Of a stretch of DNA of 64,000 bases, positions 11,046 to 21,543 are shown piece by piece (the first letter of the stretch is position 1; the number at the start of each line of letters is the position of its first letter). The stretch covers positions 1,558,342,501 to 1,558,406,500 of the forward strand of contig CM057455.1 of assembly GCA_016271365.2 (NCBI GenBank), written 5' to 3'. A program made the position numbers and the translations under genes. The notes below the pieces were generated by a model. It saw only the letters and a list, made by a program, of their open reading frames with translations. It was not told where the DNA came from and searched no databases. This DNA is from Neoceratodus forsteri (Eukaryota; Chordata; Ceratodontiformes; Ceratodontidae).

Positions 11046-11774
11046 GCTGCAGCCAGAAACATCATGTGCAACCCTTAAACTGATCCATCATCTCCCTCTT
11101 CTGGCAGTATGTGATGCAGAATTTGAAATTGGGATCAGGCTTGGCTTTCTTGTGTTCCATCTAATGTCACCAAAACTGGAGTAGACCCAAGGAAATCACA
11201 AATACCAAAGAAACTCTTTGAACAAACAAATCACCAGTGGTGCACTTCAGGTACCCTACAATGTGCAGAGGTGCAAAGGAGGAGACCAAACTCTTCCAGC
11301 AGAAAGGAGGATGTAACATCACAGGGCAGAGCCAGAGAATATACCACCCAGGTGGTGGGAGGAGTATAGCTTAAAGACATTCTGATGAATCAGCATTTCC
11401 AGTGGAACTGCCAGTGTGTAGATACTAAATTATATCCATGCCCCTAGAGCTTAAATTTGTATGTGTTTAAACTGAGAGGAAAAAAAAAACTCTAGAGTAT
11501 TTAAACTAAAGTCAAAGAACTGAACGCTGTCATGTAGACAACAATGTTCTGGCCCCAAAGAGGACAGTGGCAATGCTACTGATGCACACTCAACAGTGGG
11601 GAAAAAAGGAACTGAGGCAGCTGAGGGTGGGTGCACTGTATACCAGCAGGTGTGCATGGTGACTACTTGTGCCACCAGCCCTCTAAAAAGTTCTGGCTCC
11701 CACAGGGTCCTAGCACCTCTGGCATAGACCCACAAGTGGGAATTAGTGGGGAAGATTGACTCTTTGAAGATCTG
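11046..11774 (-). repeat. DIRS-A 5' terminal region (leader and inverted-repeat side)
   Basis: Noncoding. Its last ~300 bases match the 5' ends of DIRS-B (31320-31640) and DIRS-D (55727-55900): shared strings include AAGTTCTGGCTCC, CCCACAAGTGGGAATTAGT and GAAGATTGA. The far inverted partner at the 3' end is outside the window. Confidence 0.65.
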
Positions 11775-11928
11775 GACACAATACTCCAGGTGGTGTCTTA
11801 CTAGCAAATGATATCGTGGCAACACCACCTCCCTCCTCCTGCTGGAGATACCTCTCCCTATCCATCCCAGCATCCCACTAGCCCTACTCACTGCTTTGCC
11901 ACATTACCCTGCCACACTGAGGTTACCA

Positions 11929-11946
11929 GATATGATAACTCAAGGT
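11929..11946. repeat. Target-site duplication of SINE-1, left
   Basis: An 18-base direct repeat beginning GATATGATAACT, repeated with two mismatches at 12491-12508. Confidence 0.85.
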
Positions 11947-12490
11947 TGGCCGGCATGTTGGCGCAGCAATTGAATTTTCACTTGCGACGCCAGTGACCCG
12001 AGTTTGGGAAAATACCCGGGTCACTGGAGGGATGGCTGGGGGAGAAGGATGGAGCATCCTGAGGACTGCTTTCCTTCTCTGGGGATAGGGTGGGGAGTGC
12101 ATCCAGTGCTTGATGGATCCCTGGTGGAGGCTATAGGCCACGCAGCTACCCGTGCCAGTTCTGAGAGGGGTGGGGCAGACACTGGACATCATTGCATGTC
12201 CCCACCCCTGGAGAAACCCAGGAAACATGCCTCACTGCTGGCCACATTGGTGAAGCCTGCCCCAGCTTCAATTAGCCTCCAGGGCTGGCTCTCCCTGATA
12301 GATAGATATTTGTAATTCGGGGCCAATTCTTGGCGCATTGACCCACCCACTTGGGGGGGTAAGGCAGGAGGTGCCGAGAGAGAGAGAGAGAGAGACGCTA
12401 TGCCTGGAGGTGGAAGCATGGTTGTCCGTGATTCAGGCTGATGTACGGTGGCCAGCAGTGGGGGGCCAAAATAGGAAGAAAAAAAAAAAA
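11947..12490 (+). mobile_element. SINE-1: long tRNA-like SINE
   Basis: A 544-base insertion in CR1-1 flanked by an 18 bp duplication and ending in a poly(A) stretch. The head (GGCCGGCATGTTGGCGCAGC) resembles a tRNA A-box region, and CTTGCGACGCC with a degenerate B-box follows. The same element occurs inverted at 55902-56426: head, AGAAGGATGGAGCATCCT and CCCTGGTGGAGGC are shared. It also contains a GA microsatellite near 12380. It has no coding capacity and would rely on a LINE. The element is unusually long for a tRNA SINE. Confidence 0.85.
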
Positions 12491-12508
12491 GATACGATAA
12501 CCCAAGGT
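12491..12508. repeat. Target-site duplication of SINE-1, right
   Basis: Begins GATACGATAACC and pairs with 11929-11946, with two differences. Confidence 0.85.
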
Positions 12509-12639
12509 CCCTTTCCTGCTTAGGGATTTTCAGTGCCCCCACCCCCACCCTATACCCGTCTCCTAGATTCTTATGCCCTAGGTGCATATTTTGGCATTGA
12601 ACCCCAACTCCCATGCTCTTGACCATTCCTCAAGTTTCC

Positions 12640-13112
12640 CAAGATCTCTCTACATTTTCTCCACCCAATCTTGAGTGTCCACCTGTTACAGATTTTTGTC
12701 TCATCTGAAAAAAGGCATACCTTCTCTTACAGTTCTTTTGCAGTGTTGCTTAGGAAGACATTGAAGAGGGCCAGTCCCAGTACTGAGCCATGTAGCATTC
12801 CACTGGTCACCCTCCCATCATTAGAGTGAGTGCAGTTACTCATCACCTTCTGTCTCCTATCCATTTACCAATTCCTAACCCAATACACCACTTTGGATCC
12901 CACCTCTAGGCAGCTGAATTTCTTTTTCAGTCTCCTGTGTGGCACAGTGTCGAAGGCCTTGCTGAAGTCCAGATAGGCCACATCCACTGTCCGCCCCAAT
13001 CTATTTTCCTGGTCACCCAGTTGAAACCAATCAGATTTGTCTGCCATGACCTCCCCTTGTGAATCCATGCTGCCTTTGGTCTTGCAGTCCATTGGATTCA
13101 AGATACTGTACC
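12640..13112 (-). pseudogene. CR1-1 reverse transcriptase, C-terminal half
   Basis: The minus-strand translation has GRTVDVAYLDFSKAFDTVPH and then KVVYWVRNW, the CR1 RT block with the first catalytic Asp. Nucleotide similarity to CR1-2 (23200-23650) continues leftward through the region that would hold the FADD box. Stops and frameshifts are present. The enzyme performs target-primed reverse transcription in the family. Confidence 0.75.
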
Positions 13113-13116
13113 AACC

Positions 13117-13459
13117 TTTTCCCCTTTCACATAGGCACCCCCCCCCCCCATTACTGCTGCTAATAGAGACGCCACCCTCGGTCTGTCTTCGGACCTCACC
13201 AGCACTGTCACCTGCCCCATCAAGCACTGAGCACTTTTACTGTTTTCTTTCATGAGTGTCAAATTATGATTGCATTATACCATCTCTACATTGCTCCAAC
13301 ATCTGTAATGTTGCTTATGTGACCGCTATCTGTTGTTTTGTATTTCTTTATTCTCTCTGTAGTCCCCTTCCCCCAAGTTGCACCACCTGGAAATGAACTC
13401 CAACTCAATGTGCCTTTCCCAGTTACCAATTTTTAAATAAATACATAACCGGGATTCCA
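13117..13459. mobile_element. Unclassified ~340 bp insertion in CR1-1
   Basis: CR1 similarity stops after CTGTACCAACC and resumes at ATTTATTTCCCCACCACTGAG. The material between has a C homopolymer near 13139, no ORF of interest and no match elsewhere in the window that I can see. Borders are approximate and I found no clear duplication. Confidence 0.45.
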
Positions 13460-13735
13460 TTTATTTCCCCACCACTGAGGTAAGATTGACAAGCCTATAG
13501 TTACTAGCCTCCTCCCTGCTGCAGCACTTATGTAGAGGGACCACATCTGCTGTCCTCCAGAACCATGCTTGTTTCCAGACAGCTGTTGAACAAGGCCATC
13601 AGTGGGGCAGCTAGTACCTCCCTCAGTTATTTTAGTACCCTTTGGTGTACCCTGTCTGGTCCAAAAGGTCCAGAGGAGTACTTCTCTCAAGTAGTGTTAA
13701 TGTTCCACTCAATTCTTAAAAGGGGGCCAGTGGGC
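13460..13735 (-). pseudogene. CR1-1 reverse transcriptase, N-terminal half
   Basis: Matches the CR1-2 stretch at about 23740-23960. The minus strand encodes a broken version of the block with the sense LMALFNSCLETSMVLED and the segment before NYRPVSL. It joins the piece at 12640-13112 once the 13117-13459 insert is removed, and 15416-15660 once the long-inverted-repeat element is removed. Confidence 0.65.
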
Positions 13736-13749
13736 AAAAAATGGTCAAG

Positions 13750-14030
13750 AATTGCTATTCCAGACAACTTTCTTTATATCGCAATCCAAAGTTTATTTTA
13801 GCATCCACAGGAGCCCTCAGGTCCCAGCCCAGCAGTTCACCCTGGGGCTTCCTCATGGGATGAGGACCTGCATATAAATATGACTTTACTATGTTGTAAA
13901 CATATAGTCTGAAGATATCTCACAATGTAATCTTAAGAAAACTTCATTATAGACCATATTAACCTGTATTCAACATACAGTACCTTCTAACCTTCCAACG
14001 TCTAACATTTTTATAGCAGTATTCAGGGTT
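13750..14030 (+). repeat. Left inverted arm of the 13.75-15.4 kb element
   Basis: Pairs with 15155-15415 in opposite orientation, starting AATTGCTATTCCAGACA against AATTGCTAATTCCAG. Confidence 0.75.
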
Positions 14031-15154
14031 TTAATAAAAAAAAAATGCAGTGCAAAAGTGACAGCTCGCAGGGTGTTGCAGCCCAAACTAACCGTTGTTA
14101 CATGAGGTCTCCACCTGGTGGCACAGGAATCCGTATGCATGCCATCTGTTGGGGGGACCTCAGTCTTATGCTGGTAGGAGGAGGATTCAAAGCGGGGAAT
14201 GCCAATCAGGGAGTACACCCATCAGACGCCAGTGTGATGACGTTACAGCAGAATGCTGTCTGCCAGCCACTGCTAAACAGCATAATGTTGCCCACTAATG
14301 CTGCTCAGAAGGGCAAGTTAAGAGCAGCACTGTGCATTTTTTTATTGAAACCCATACTGAACTACAGATAAGAATTGGTCTATTACATTTTTTAATGGTA
14401 TTTCATCTGCAGACACCAGTATTAGGACAATCCAGATGTTTAAGAATACGCTTGTTCGATGGTTGAATACATTTACTGCTTGTAACTGTTACCGTTAACA
14501 CAACATTGTTACATGAATGTTTGTTTTACTATGTATGTCTGTAATATTTAATCTAGTATGTCCTCAGTGTTTTAGTTTTATGTCTTTACTTGTCACTTGT
14601 GAAAACAAGCAATTTGCTCATCTTGCTAACAAGTATAAAAACAAAAATGAAATGAAACATCATTTAAAAATATTCAGGTGGTCAAGTAAATGTTTTGAGC
14701 TAAATTATGACTTAGTAATTTAGTTGCACATAACTTTTTTCTTTCCACTGCATTCGTGCACATAAATTAACTAAAATAAAATAAATTAGTGTTAAAATCA
14801 ACAGCTTGAAATCTGTTTGAATTAATTAATGAATACTGACAGAATTAGGTAACCTTATAATGTCACAATATTGAGATGTTATTAGTTTAAAAAAATTCCC
14901 ACACGTTAAATGTATCTGTTTATCTGTAATGCCTTTGTACACTGGCAATTTTAGCAAGTGTGGTAACATGTTTATTGTGTGGTGGGTGATAGTACAGACA
15001 AGCTGGTGCACAATTAGAAATTGAATTACTTGTTTCCACTAACACACAGCATGAGAGCTTCAATGTATTATGCAGGACAACAAGCTTTGTGTAGTAATAT
15101 GACGTGATGTTTTATGGTTTTTATTATATCCATTTTTTAAGTTAAAAAATATGC

Positions 15155-15415
15155 AGAATTTCAAAATGAATGCTGCCATAAAGATGCTAGAACTTGAAAG
15201 TGTTAGTATGTACTGTATATTGAATACAGGTTGATAGGGTCTATACTGACATTTGGTTAGAATTACATTGTGAGATATTTTCAAACAATATGTTTACACT
15301 ATGGCAAATATTTTGGGCCAGGACCTGAGGGCCCTATTAATGCCAAAATAAACTTTGGTTTGTGATATAAAGAAACATGTCTGGAGTGGCTGGCTTTTCC
15401 TGGAATTAGCAATTA
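15155..15415 (-). repeat. Right inverted arm of the 13.75-15.4 kb element
   Basis: Reverse complement of the left arm at high similarity; ends at TTAGCAATT near 15415. Confidence 0.75.
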
Positions 15416-15908
15416 TTTTATCCCTTCAGTCCCACAGCCTTGTCCATTTTCAGAGCTGCAACCCCATTCAGGACTCTTTCCTCTGAAAATGGACTTGTGC
15501 CCAGCAGCCCCATTTGTTCCTGCTGCTCCTGGTGGTCTGTCCCCCATTCCTCTACTGTGAAGACTTAGTAGAAGTACCTGTTGAGGATGTCTGCTTTTCT
15601 TGGTCCTCTTCTGAGCAGTCCCACTACCCTCCTTGTCCTCACTGTGCCTCCCCCTTCTCACTTATGTACCTGAATAAAGTCTTATCCCCTTTAGATACCC
15701 CCTTGGATATCCTTTCCTCCATCTGTGCATTTGCTCCCCTCACTCCCTTTCCTGCTTCTCTCTGTTTTGTTTGGTACAACTCCCTGTCTTCCTCTCTCTG
15801 CATTTCCTTACACCTCCTGAATTTCACCCTTCTTTCCTTCACCACCTTAGCCACTTCCCTAGAGAACTTATAACAATCTCTTTTTCTTTCTGCTCTTACT
15901 TCCTTCAC
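15416..15908 (-). pseudogene. CR1-1 region between endonuclease and RT
   Basis: The minus strand gives KGDKTLFRYISEKGEAQ, a motif that precedes the RT domain in CR1 elements, after the basic stretch KVVKERRVKFRRCKEMQ. Further on, FSEERVLNGVAALKMDKA can be read across frames, the start of the RT. The frame breaks near 15640. Confidence 0.75.
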
Positions 15909-16073
15909 ACACAGCTACGCTGTATGAATTATACTCTCACCTATTTTCCACCACTGTACCTCTGCCTTTCCCTGGCAATCACCCAATGAGGCAGTCTCCC
16001 ATTTCTTTAAAATATGTCCTCCTAAAGTCCATGATCCTCATCCTTGTGGTTTGCCTCTGTTCCCATCTTAATG

Positions 16074-16310
16074 TTAAACCACACTGTATGGTGCTCGCTG
16101 GTACCTAGGGGACTGCCCACTTGCCATCTGCAATGCCATCCCTGTTGATAAGCACCAGGTCCAGAACTGCCCCATCCCTTGTGGGCTCACTGCCATCTGC
16201 CTGAGAAAAGCCCCTTGTAGGGAGTCAAGGATGGTCCTGTTCCTTGCCAAAGTTGCAGTTAGAAGGCTCCAATCCACATCTGGCAGATTGAAGTCACCAA
16301 CTAGCAGCAC
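16074..16310 (-). pseudogene. CR1-1 endonuclease fragment
   Basis: The minus-strand frame begins LLVGDFNLPDVDW, the conserved GDFN block of apurinic-type LINE endonucleases, and continues 60 residues without a stop. The rest of the endonuclease upstream is missing, so the LINE is 5' truncated near 16390. The enzyme nicks target DNA to prime reverse transcription. Confidence 0.8.
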
Positions 16311-16390
16311 CTCCCTTTACTTGCCATCCTGATGATGGCTTCCCCAAGTGCTTTATACAATTCCTGTCCCTGTGCTAAACTAACAAGGCC

Positions 16391-16659
16391 CTTGTTAGTT
16401 GAGTGCTGTCCTTAATTTGTTTGAATTTGCCCTATAAAACATTAAAAATTGTAGTTAAAGAGTGGCCCCATAGAAACTAATGAAGCATACCCCCGCACTC
16501 TCCAAAGTCTTACATTACAAGATATGCAAGTGTGGGGTATGACTCAGTATAGGGAAGTCGGGGCCTCACAAATGAGCATCTCTGGGACTTTTGGGAAAAA
16601 AATCAGAGCATCCTGTTGCACAAAATGTACGTAAAGGATGCTGGCACCCGCATCCCTGA
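16391..16659. other. Unassigned segment between CR1-1 and G2
   Basis: No gene. It includes a stretch (about 16460-16500, CCCCGCACTCTCC) resembling the arm of the 40380-40998 palindrome, possibly a fragment of the same DNA element. Otherwise nothing recognised. Confidence 0.4.
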
Positions 16660-17480
16660 GACCCCTGCAAGCTGAGAAAAGAAGAGATGTAGCGACAGGA
16701 GCAGCAAAGAAAACAAGAGATGCAGCAATGGTTGGAGGCTTTCACACTATCAAAGCTGGAGGATCTGGTACAGGTCCAGCAGATCTACAAAATACAAACA
16801 ACTTAAAAGACATTAAACTTGCAAAGCTGTGTCCCTCAGATGATACCAAAACATACCTGACAACTTCTGAAAGGGTTGCCAGAGCCTGCCAATGGCCAAA
16901 ATAGCAACAGGCAATCATGCTGGTACCTTATCTGCAGGTAAAGCCCAACTTGCCTACAGCAATATGGACACTACACAGTCAGAAAACTATGACCAAGTGA
17001 AAACCAAAATCCTTAAAAGATACAACATTTCAGTAGAGAACTACAGGCAGAGAGTCCAGTCCCTGAAGTACCACTCAGTTTACAATCCTCATGAAGCCTT
17101 CACCCGCCTCCAAGAACTCCTCATTAAATGGCTGCAAGAAGAGAGCAAAACAGTCCCACAGGTCATCGACATATTTTAAGTGGAGCAATTCATCAACATC
17201 CAGTCCACAGACTTGCAACTCTGGGTAAAAGAACACTGCCCAGAAAGTGGGGAAAAGGCCATTTCTTTAGCTGAGGACTATCAGATTGGCAGACAGAAAC
17301 AGCAACAGCAAAGTAACAGTCCAGATCAGATAAGAACTCTGATGGTAACAAATCTTCACCCAAACACTTTATTTGCTATAACTGTAATAAGCCTGGCCAT
17401 ATTGCATGAAACTGCCATAAAAATAAGGAGGGCAACACTGGAGCAAAATTGGTCTTGGCAAATTGGGGCATGTATTTAAC
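16660..17480 (+). pseudogene. G2 gag with SCAN-like domain and zinc knuckle
   Basis: Frames at 16638-17479 give YRQRVQSLKYHSVYNPHEAF, TRLQELLIKWLQEESKTV, then after a stop EQFINIQSTDLQLWVKEH and SLAEDYQIGR. This is the YRQRF...EQFL...LQ.WV...LAEDY pattern of SCAN domains. A CCHC knuckle, CYNCNKPGHIA-stop-NC, starts at 17374 with an in-frame stop inside. SCAN is known to descend from Gmr1-like gag, so this is an expected but instructive relic. Not intact. Confidence 0.85.
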
Positions 17481-17489
17481 AGATCTCAA

Positions 17490-17870
17490 GGCTCAGGATA
17501 AGACTGTGAAGGTTTTCTAGATTCAGGAAGTAGACACAGCCTGGTGCATGCTGTACATCTGAGAAAAGACTGTGCAAAAGGACCAAATACTGAGCTCATC
17601 TGCATCCACATGGACACTCGATACTATCACATCACCCAAGTGACTCTGAGCATTAATGGGGCATCGCACCAAATGAAAGTGGGGTAGTACCTAAGTTACC
17701 TGTACCAGTGATTATTGGAAATGACTTTCCAGGATTTGTAAAGTTAATCACAGAGGGAGTAAATCCTGCTGTGTCAGCAGCGGTGATAAGAGCACAGGCA
17801 AAGAAAATCTCAGATGCTGGAGACTCTCTTCCTTTTGGTGATTTTAATTAGGACTTGTTTCAGCACAGGC
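17490..17870 (+). pseudogene. G2 protease region
   Basis: One frame near 17512 reads FLDSGSRHSLV, an aspartic protease D-S-G loop. The same frame is reached only by frameshift from gag. It continues to an acidic tail (AQAKKISDAGDSLPF) shared with G3 at 34400-34440. Protease function is inferred from position and motif. Confidence 0.65.
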
Positions 17871-18029
17871 ACAGCTCCAAGATCTTGAAGTCCAGGAAAG
17901 AAAGAAGAAGCCTGAAAAGCAATGGCAACAAAAGAGTGATGGGCATAAGGGGTTGGTATGTGAAATGTTGAAACTAAACTAACTGATAGTGATTTTGTTT
18001 CTGAGCAAAGATGCAGGAACAGATAGAAC

Positions 18030-18689
18030 AATTGGCCATACCAAAGAAGTATTGAACTGAATTTGAGTTATTACAGATAGCACGATAGTCCTATGGCTGG
18101 TCACTCAAGGAGGGATCACAGTCTTGCCAGATTGCTGTACAGATTTTACTGTCCGGGGATTTACGAGGATGTTGCTACCTATTGTAGTTCTTGTGCTGAA
18201 TGTCAGAAAGTAGCCCCCGTGACTAAAAAAAGACAAGGTGTCCCTACCCTTGATAGATGTGCCTTTTGAGAGAATTGCAGTGGATATGATTGGCCTCTTA
18301 GACATTTTGGTAGTATGTGACTATGCTGCTCAATACCCAGAGGCAATTCCAATGCATTCTGTCACAGCCCCAAAAGTGGCAGCAGAGCTTGCCAAAATTG
18401 TCAGCAGGATAGGTATACCTAAAGGGATTATTACTGACTAGGGTAGTAAGTTTGGTGCTGCATTACTGAAGGAGCTGTACTGATTACTAGGTGTCATTGC
18501 CATAAGAACTTCCTCTTATCACCCTTAGACAAACAGTCTTGTTTAGTGTTTTAATCAAACCCTAAAATGCATGTTAAAAGGCTTGCAAAGGGGAAGGGAA
18601 AAAGTGGAACCAATGCTTGTGAAAGGGGAAGGGAATGATTGGGACCAATACTTACCTTACCTGCTTTTTGCTTACAGAAAAGTGCCACA
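18030..18689 (+). pseudogene. G2 integrase, N-terminal part
   Basis: Contains the HHCC zinc-binding segment (RLLYRFYCPGIYEDVATY followed by CSSCAEC) and the core with IAVDMIG (first catalytic Asp) and GIPKGIITD followed by a stop (second Asp). The piece RDWEKYLPHL of G1 corresponds to NDWDQYLPYLLFAYRKVPH here, where the hAT-like element interrupts. The region of the third catalytic residue is mutated. Confidence 0.8.
18682..18689. repeat. Target-site duplication of the hAT-like element, left
   Basis: GTGCCACA, matching CTGCCACA at 21536-21543 with one difference; 8 bp is the hAT length. Confidence 0.75.
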
Positions 18690-18862
18690 TAGAGATGCAG
18701 TGAATTTAAAATCCACTGGTGAAGTGAATGCAAAGTGGCCACTTTGCTACACGGAGTACCCCATAGGAAAGGCTCACTTCACCTTATTATTACTTCACAT
18801 TGTCATTCCAACTTACACATGAAGCAAGGCAGAGTGACAGCAATATTGGCAGCATCCCACCC

Positions 18863-19145
18863 ACACAGTCACCAGAATGAATGTGCATCCCCAAAGTGCT
18901 ACTGTCTTGTGTCCAGAAAACTCCCCAGTGCTGATGAAGTGAAATGAGAGTGTAACAAGAAATGCAAAGTCTCTCAAAATTAATGGTGCATTCAGTCATG
19001 CGTGCAGTGGTCAGGTCACACACACAGTTACCAGAATTAATGTGCATCCCCAAAAGACTACTGTCTTGTGTCCAGAAAATTCCCCAGTGCTGACGAAGTG
19101 AAATGAGAGCTTAACAAGAAATGCAATCTCCCAGAATTAATGGTG
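18863..19145. repeat. Tandem pair of ~159 bp units
   Basis: The unit beginning at 18863 (ACACAGTCACCAGAATGAA) is repeated at 19022 (ACACAGTTACCAGAATTAA). Shared internal strings include ACTGTCTTGTGTCCAGAAAA and CCCCAGTGCTGA. The second unit is shorter. Confidence 0.8.
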
Positions 19146-19299
19146 CCATGTAAATGCACAGACAGATTAAGATTGTGCTGCACACTCAAGGGATGCATAC
19201 AAAAAGGCACAACACCACCTAACCAGTGCTTACAAGTCACAAATCCAAATCTGGAAAGGAATACATTTTGCCAGTTGGGGGATTAGTGCACAGCAGTAA

Positions 19300-20200
19300 C
19301 AATCCTCTACCAGTAAATATACCACAAAGCAGTATAAAAAAATTCATGCAGGTGTGGTGGATAGCAGGTTCACACTACTAGAATTACTCTGTAACACAAT
19401 AAAAGATGTCTGATTTAATGGCACACATCGCACACACACTCAAGTATGTGTAGCAAATTGAAAACCTTTAGTAATATAACCAAATGTTTTAAACAGACAA
19501 ATTATACACTGCTGTACCACAACAATCAGCAAAAAAATGTAAAGAATTACTGAAAATATTACTGTGTGTACATTAACAGTTATACAAGAAAAATATAACC
19601 AAAACAGAAAGACTGCCTTTTTCTCCCAGTTAATCTACCTATACTACAAATATGCCCCTCCCCCAAAGCACTCTTCACAGTGCACAGACTGGCTGTTCTA
19701 AATTAACATTCAAAATCCACACACAAGAATAAACACTCAATGACATGAGCACAGAAGGGTTTCCTACAATCGATGTACTAAATTTTGAGCAAAAATATTA
19801 CTCAAAAAGGCATTTTAAACAGCTTTTAGAGGTTTTGAATCGAAGAGCTCTAAGAGCTACCAATGCACATGCACTACCCAGGCCAGAACCGAGGCTGTGC
19901 CGAACAAACTAGAGCCCATGTGACCTGCAATCCCATGAATAACTGCAGAATTTCATTTGGAGCTCAATTACAGGGTGAAGTGAGGCAAATTACATTGATT
20001 TCAATGTACTTTGCCTTAAAATTGGTGGAGAAGTGGTTTGGGGAAGGTGGAATAATGCAAAGTCTTCGTTTTCAATGGACTTCACATTCCTCATTATGAA
20101 GCGAAGTACTCCGCTGTACATCGTGGAGTTCTCCGAGGATTCCACGTTACTTAGTGATTTCACTTCACGGAGCAAATTGGGGCCACATCACCATCCACTA
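19300..20200. repeat. First copy of the internal hAT duplication
   Basis: Matches 20600-21535 in direct orientation, for instance at AAAATATTACTGTGTGTACA and TTCAATGTACTTTGCCTTA. It ends with a hAT-like right terminus at 20200. Confidence 0.75.
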
Positions 20201-20599
20201 CTTACAGTACTGTAACTCACATGCTGTACGGGAAGGAACGCAAATGCCTATGGCTGTACTTCCCCGAAGGGCTGTAGCACAAAACTCCCTGACTTAAAAA
20301 CACTCATTAATGAGTACAATGGTGGGGTGGTGAAGCCTGGAGAGATACTACAAAACATGCTTACAATACATCCAAGTAACTAGTCAAAAAATTAGTGTTG
20401 TGTTTCATGACCCAATCGTGAATCATGATTTGTGACTACATTTGTGACCGTGATGATGAAGAACATGATTTTTATCAAGAGTGACTCGTGATGATGTTCC
20501 TGACTTAAAAATGCATATTAATGAGTGCAATGTTCATGTAGAATTATGCACCATACTGGTCCAGTTCTCTGAAGGGAAGCCAAAGTAACAGTCACTAGT

Positions 20600-21535
20600 A
20601 CTAGTACCAGTAAAGATACCACAAAGAAGTACAAAAATCACACAGCTGCAGTGGATAGCAGGTTCACATTGCTGAAATTATGTGGCACAATAAAAGGTGT
20701 CTGATTGATGACATGCATCACACACATACTCACACACACACACACTAAGTAATGCGTAGCAAATTTAAAACTTCAGTAATACAACCACATATTTTAAACA
20801 AACTAAAATTATGCACAGCTGCACCACAACAATCAGCAAAAACAAGGCAAGAATTATTGAAAATATTACTGTGTGTACATTAACACAGTTATACAAGAAA
20901 AATATCACCAAAACAGAAAGCACTGTCTTTTTCTCCAAGTTAATCTACCTACACCACAGATACGCCCCTCCCCCAAAGCACACTTCCACTGTCTCTCGGT
21001 ACACAGACTGAATGTTGAACATTAACATTCAAAATCCACACACAAACAATAAACACTCGATGATATGAGCACAGGAGGGTTTCCTATAATCGATGAACTA
21101 AAGTTTCAGCAAAACAAATGACCCAAAAAGGCTTTTTTTAACAGCTTTTAGAAGGTTTGAATCCCAGAGAGCTCTCAGAGCAGATTGTCTCCTACAGCTT
21201 CCTACACACACACTACCCCAAACTGAGGCTGTGCAGAACAGTCTAGAGTCCATATGACCTGAAATTCCATGAATCACTGCAAAATTCGCCTTTGGAGCTT
21301 AAAAACAAGGTGAAGTGAGGCGATGTACATTGTTTTCAATGTACTTTGCCTTAAGAATTGGCAGAGTAGTGGTTCGGGAAGGCGGAGTAACGCAAAGTCA
21401 TTGTTTTCAGTGGACTTCGTGTTTACCCATTATAATGCGAAGTACTCCACTTCGCATTGTGGAGCACTCCACGAATTCGTCTTCACTCCGCTAATCACTT
21501 CGCGGAGCGAATTGGGGCCACTTCGCCCACCACTA
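20600..21535. repeat. Second copy of the internal hAT duplication
   Basis: Direct repeat of 19300-20200 ending at the outer right terminus. The 400 bases between the copies (20201-20599) are A/T-rich and unassigned. Confidence 0.75.
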
Positions 21536-21543
21536 CTGCCACA
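21536..21543. repeat. Target-site duplication of the hAT-like element, right
   Basis: CTGCCACA, pairing with 18682-18689. Confidence 0.75.

Larger units (their letters stand above)
7839..11774 (-). mobile_element. DIRS-A retrotransposon, 5'-ward part (right of G1)
   Basis: Continuation of DIRS-A. On the minus strand, from right to left, it has the 5' terminal region (about 11046-11774), gag (9239-11045) and RT-RNase H (7844-9167). The gag closely resembles DIRS-F at 61960-64000, so these two are one family. The right border with CR1-1 is approximate: similarity to the DIRS-B and DIRS-D 5' ends stops near 11774. Confidence 0.8.
13750..15415. mobile_element. DNA element with ~270 bp terminal inverted repeats
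   Basis: The left arm (13750-14030) and the reverse complement of the right arm (about 15155-15415) share long strings such as CCAAAGTTTATTTT, CCCTCAGGTCC, ATATCTCACAATGTAAT and CAACCTGTATTCAA. The right arm has about 17 extra bases near its outer end. The interior (14031-15154) is A/T-rich; a 108-codon plus-strand frame at 14045-14371 has no recognisable domain. It looks like a non-autonomous, foldback-like DNA transposon. I could not settle the target duplication, so the superfamily is open. Confidence 0.75.
11775..16390 (-). mobile_element. CR1-1: CR1-like LINE, 5' part to RT, interrupted
   Basis: A minus-strand LINE of the CR1 type. From right to left it has an endonuclease piece (16074-16310), a pre-RT linker (15416-15908) and RT segments (12640-13112 and 13460-13735). 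The left end matches the CR1-2 3' portion near 22920. Three later insertions split it: SINE-1 (11947-12490), an unclassified insert (about 13117-13459) and a long-inverted-repeat DNA element (13750-15415). Removing them restores the domain order. The 3' tail is missing. Confidence 0.8.
18690..21535. mobile_element. hAT-like non-autonomous DNA transposon, composite
   Basis: A 2.85 kb insertion in G2 integrase with an 8 bp duplication. Termini read TAGAGATGCAGTGAA (left) and, on the reverse complement, TAGTGGTGGGCGAA (right), the TAG-x-G-x-TG form common in hAT. No transposase is encoded. An extra internal right end (TAGTGGATGGTGATG on the reverse complement) lies at 20200, and much of 19300-20200 recurs at 20600-21535. 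The unit is therefore two related copies fused. It has many small repeats and a CA tract at about 20725. Confidence 0.8.

Noticed and set aside
11950..12010. tRNA gene
   Set aside because: The tRNA-like head belongs to a SINE with tail and target duplication; acceptor and B-box are degenerate.
18863..19145. CRISPR-like array
   Set aside because: Only two long tandem units without spacers; eukaryotic DNA transposon context.
20720..20750. CA microsatellite as a functional element
   Set aside because: Simple repeat inside the hAT-like unit; nothing else supports a role.
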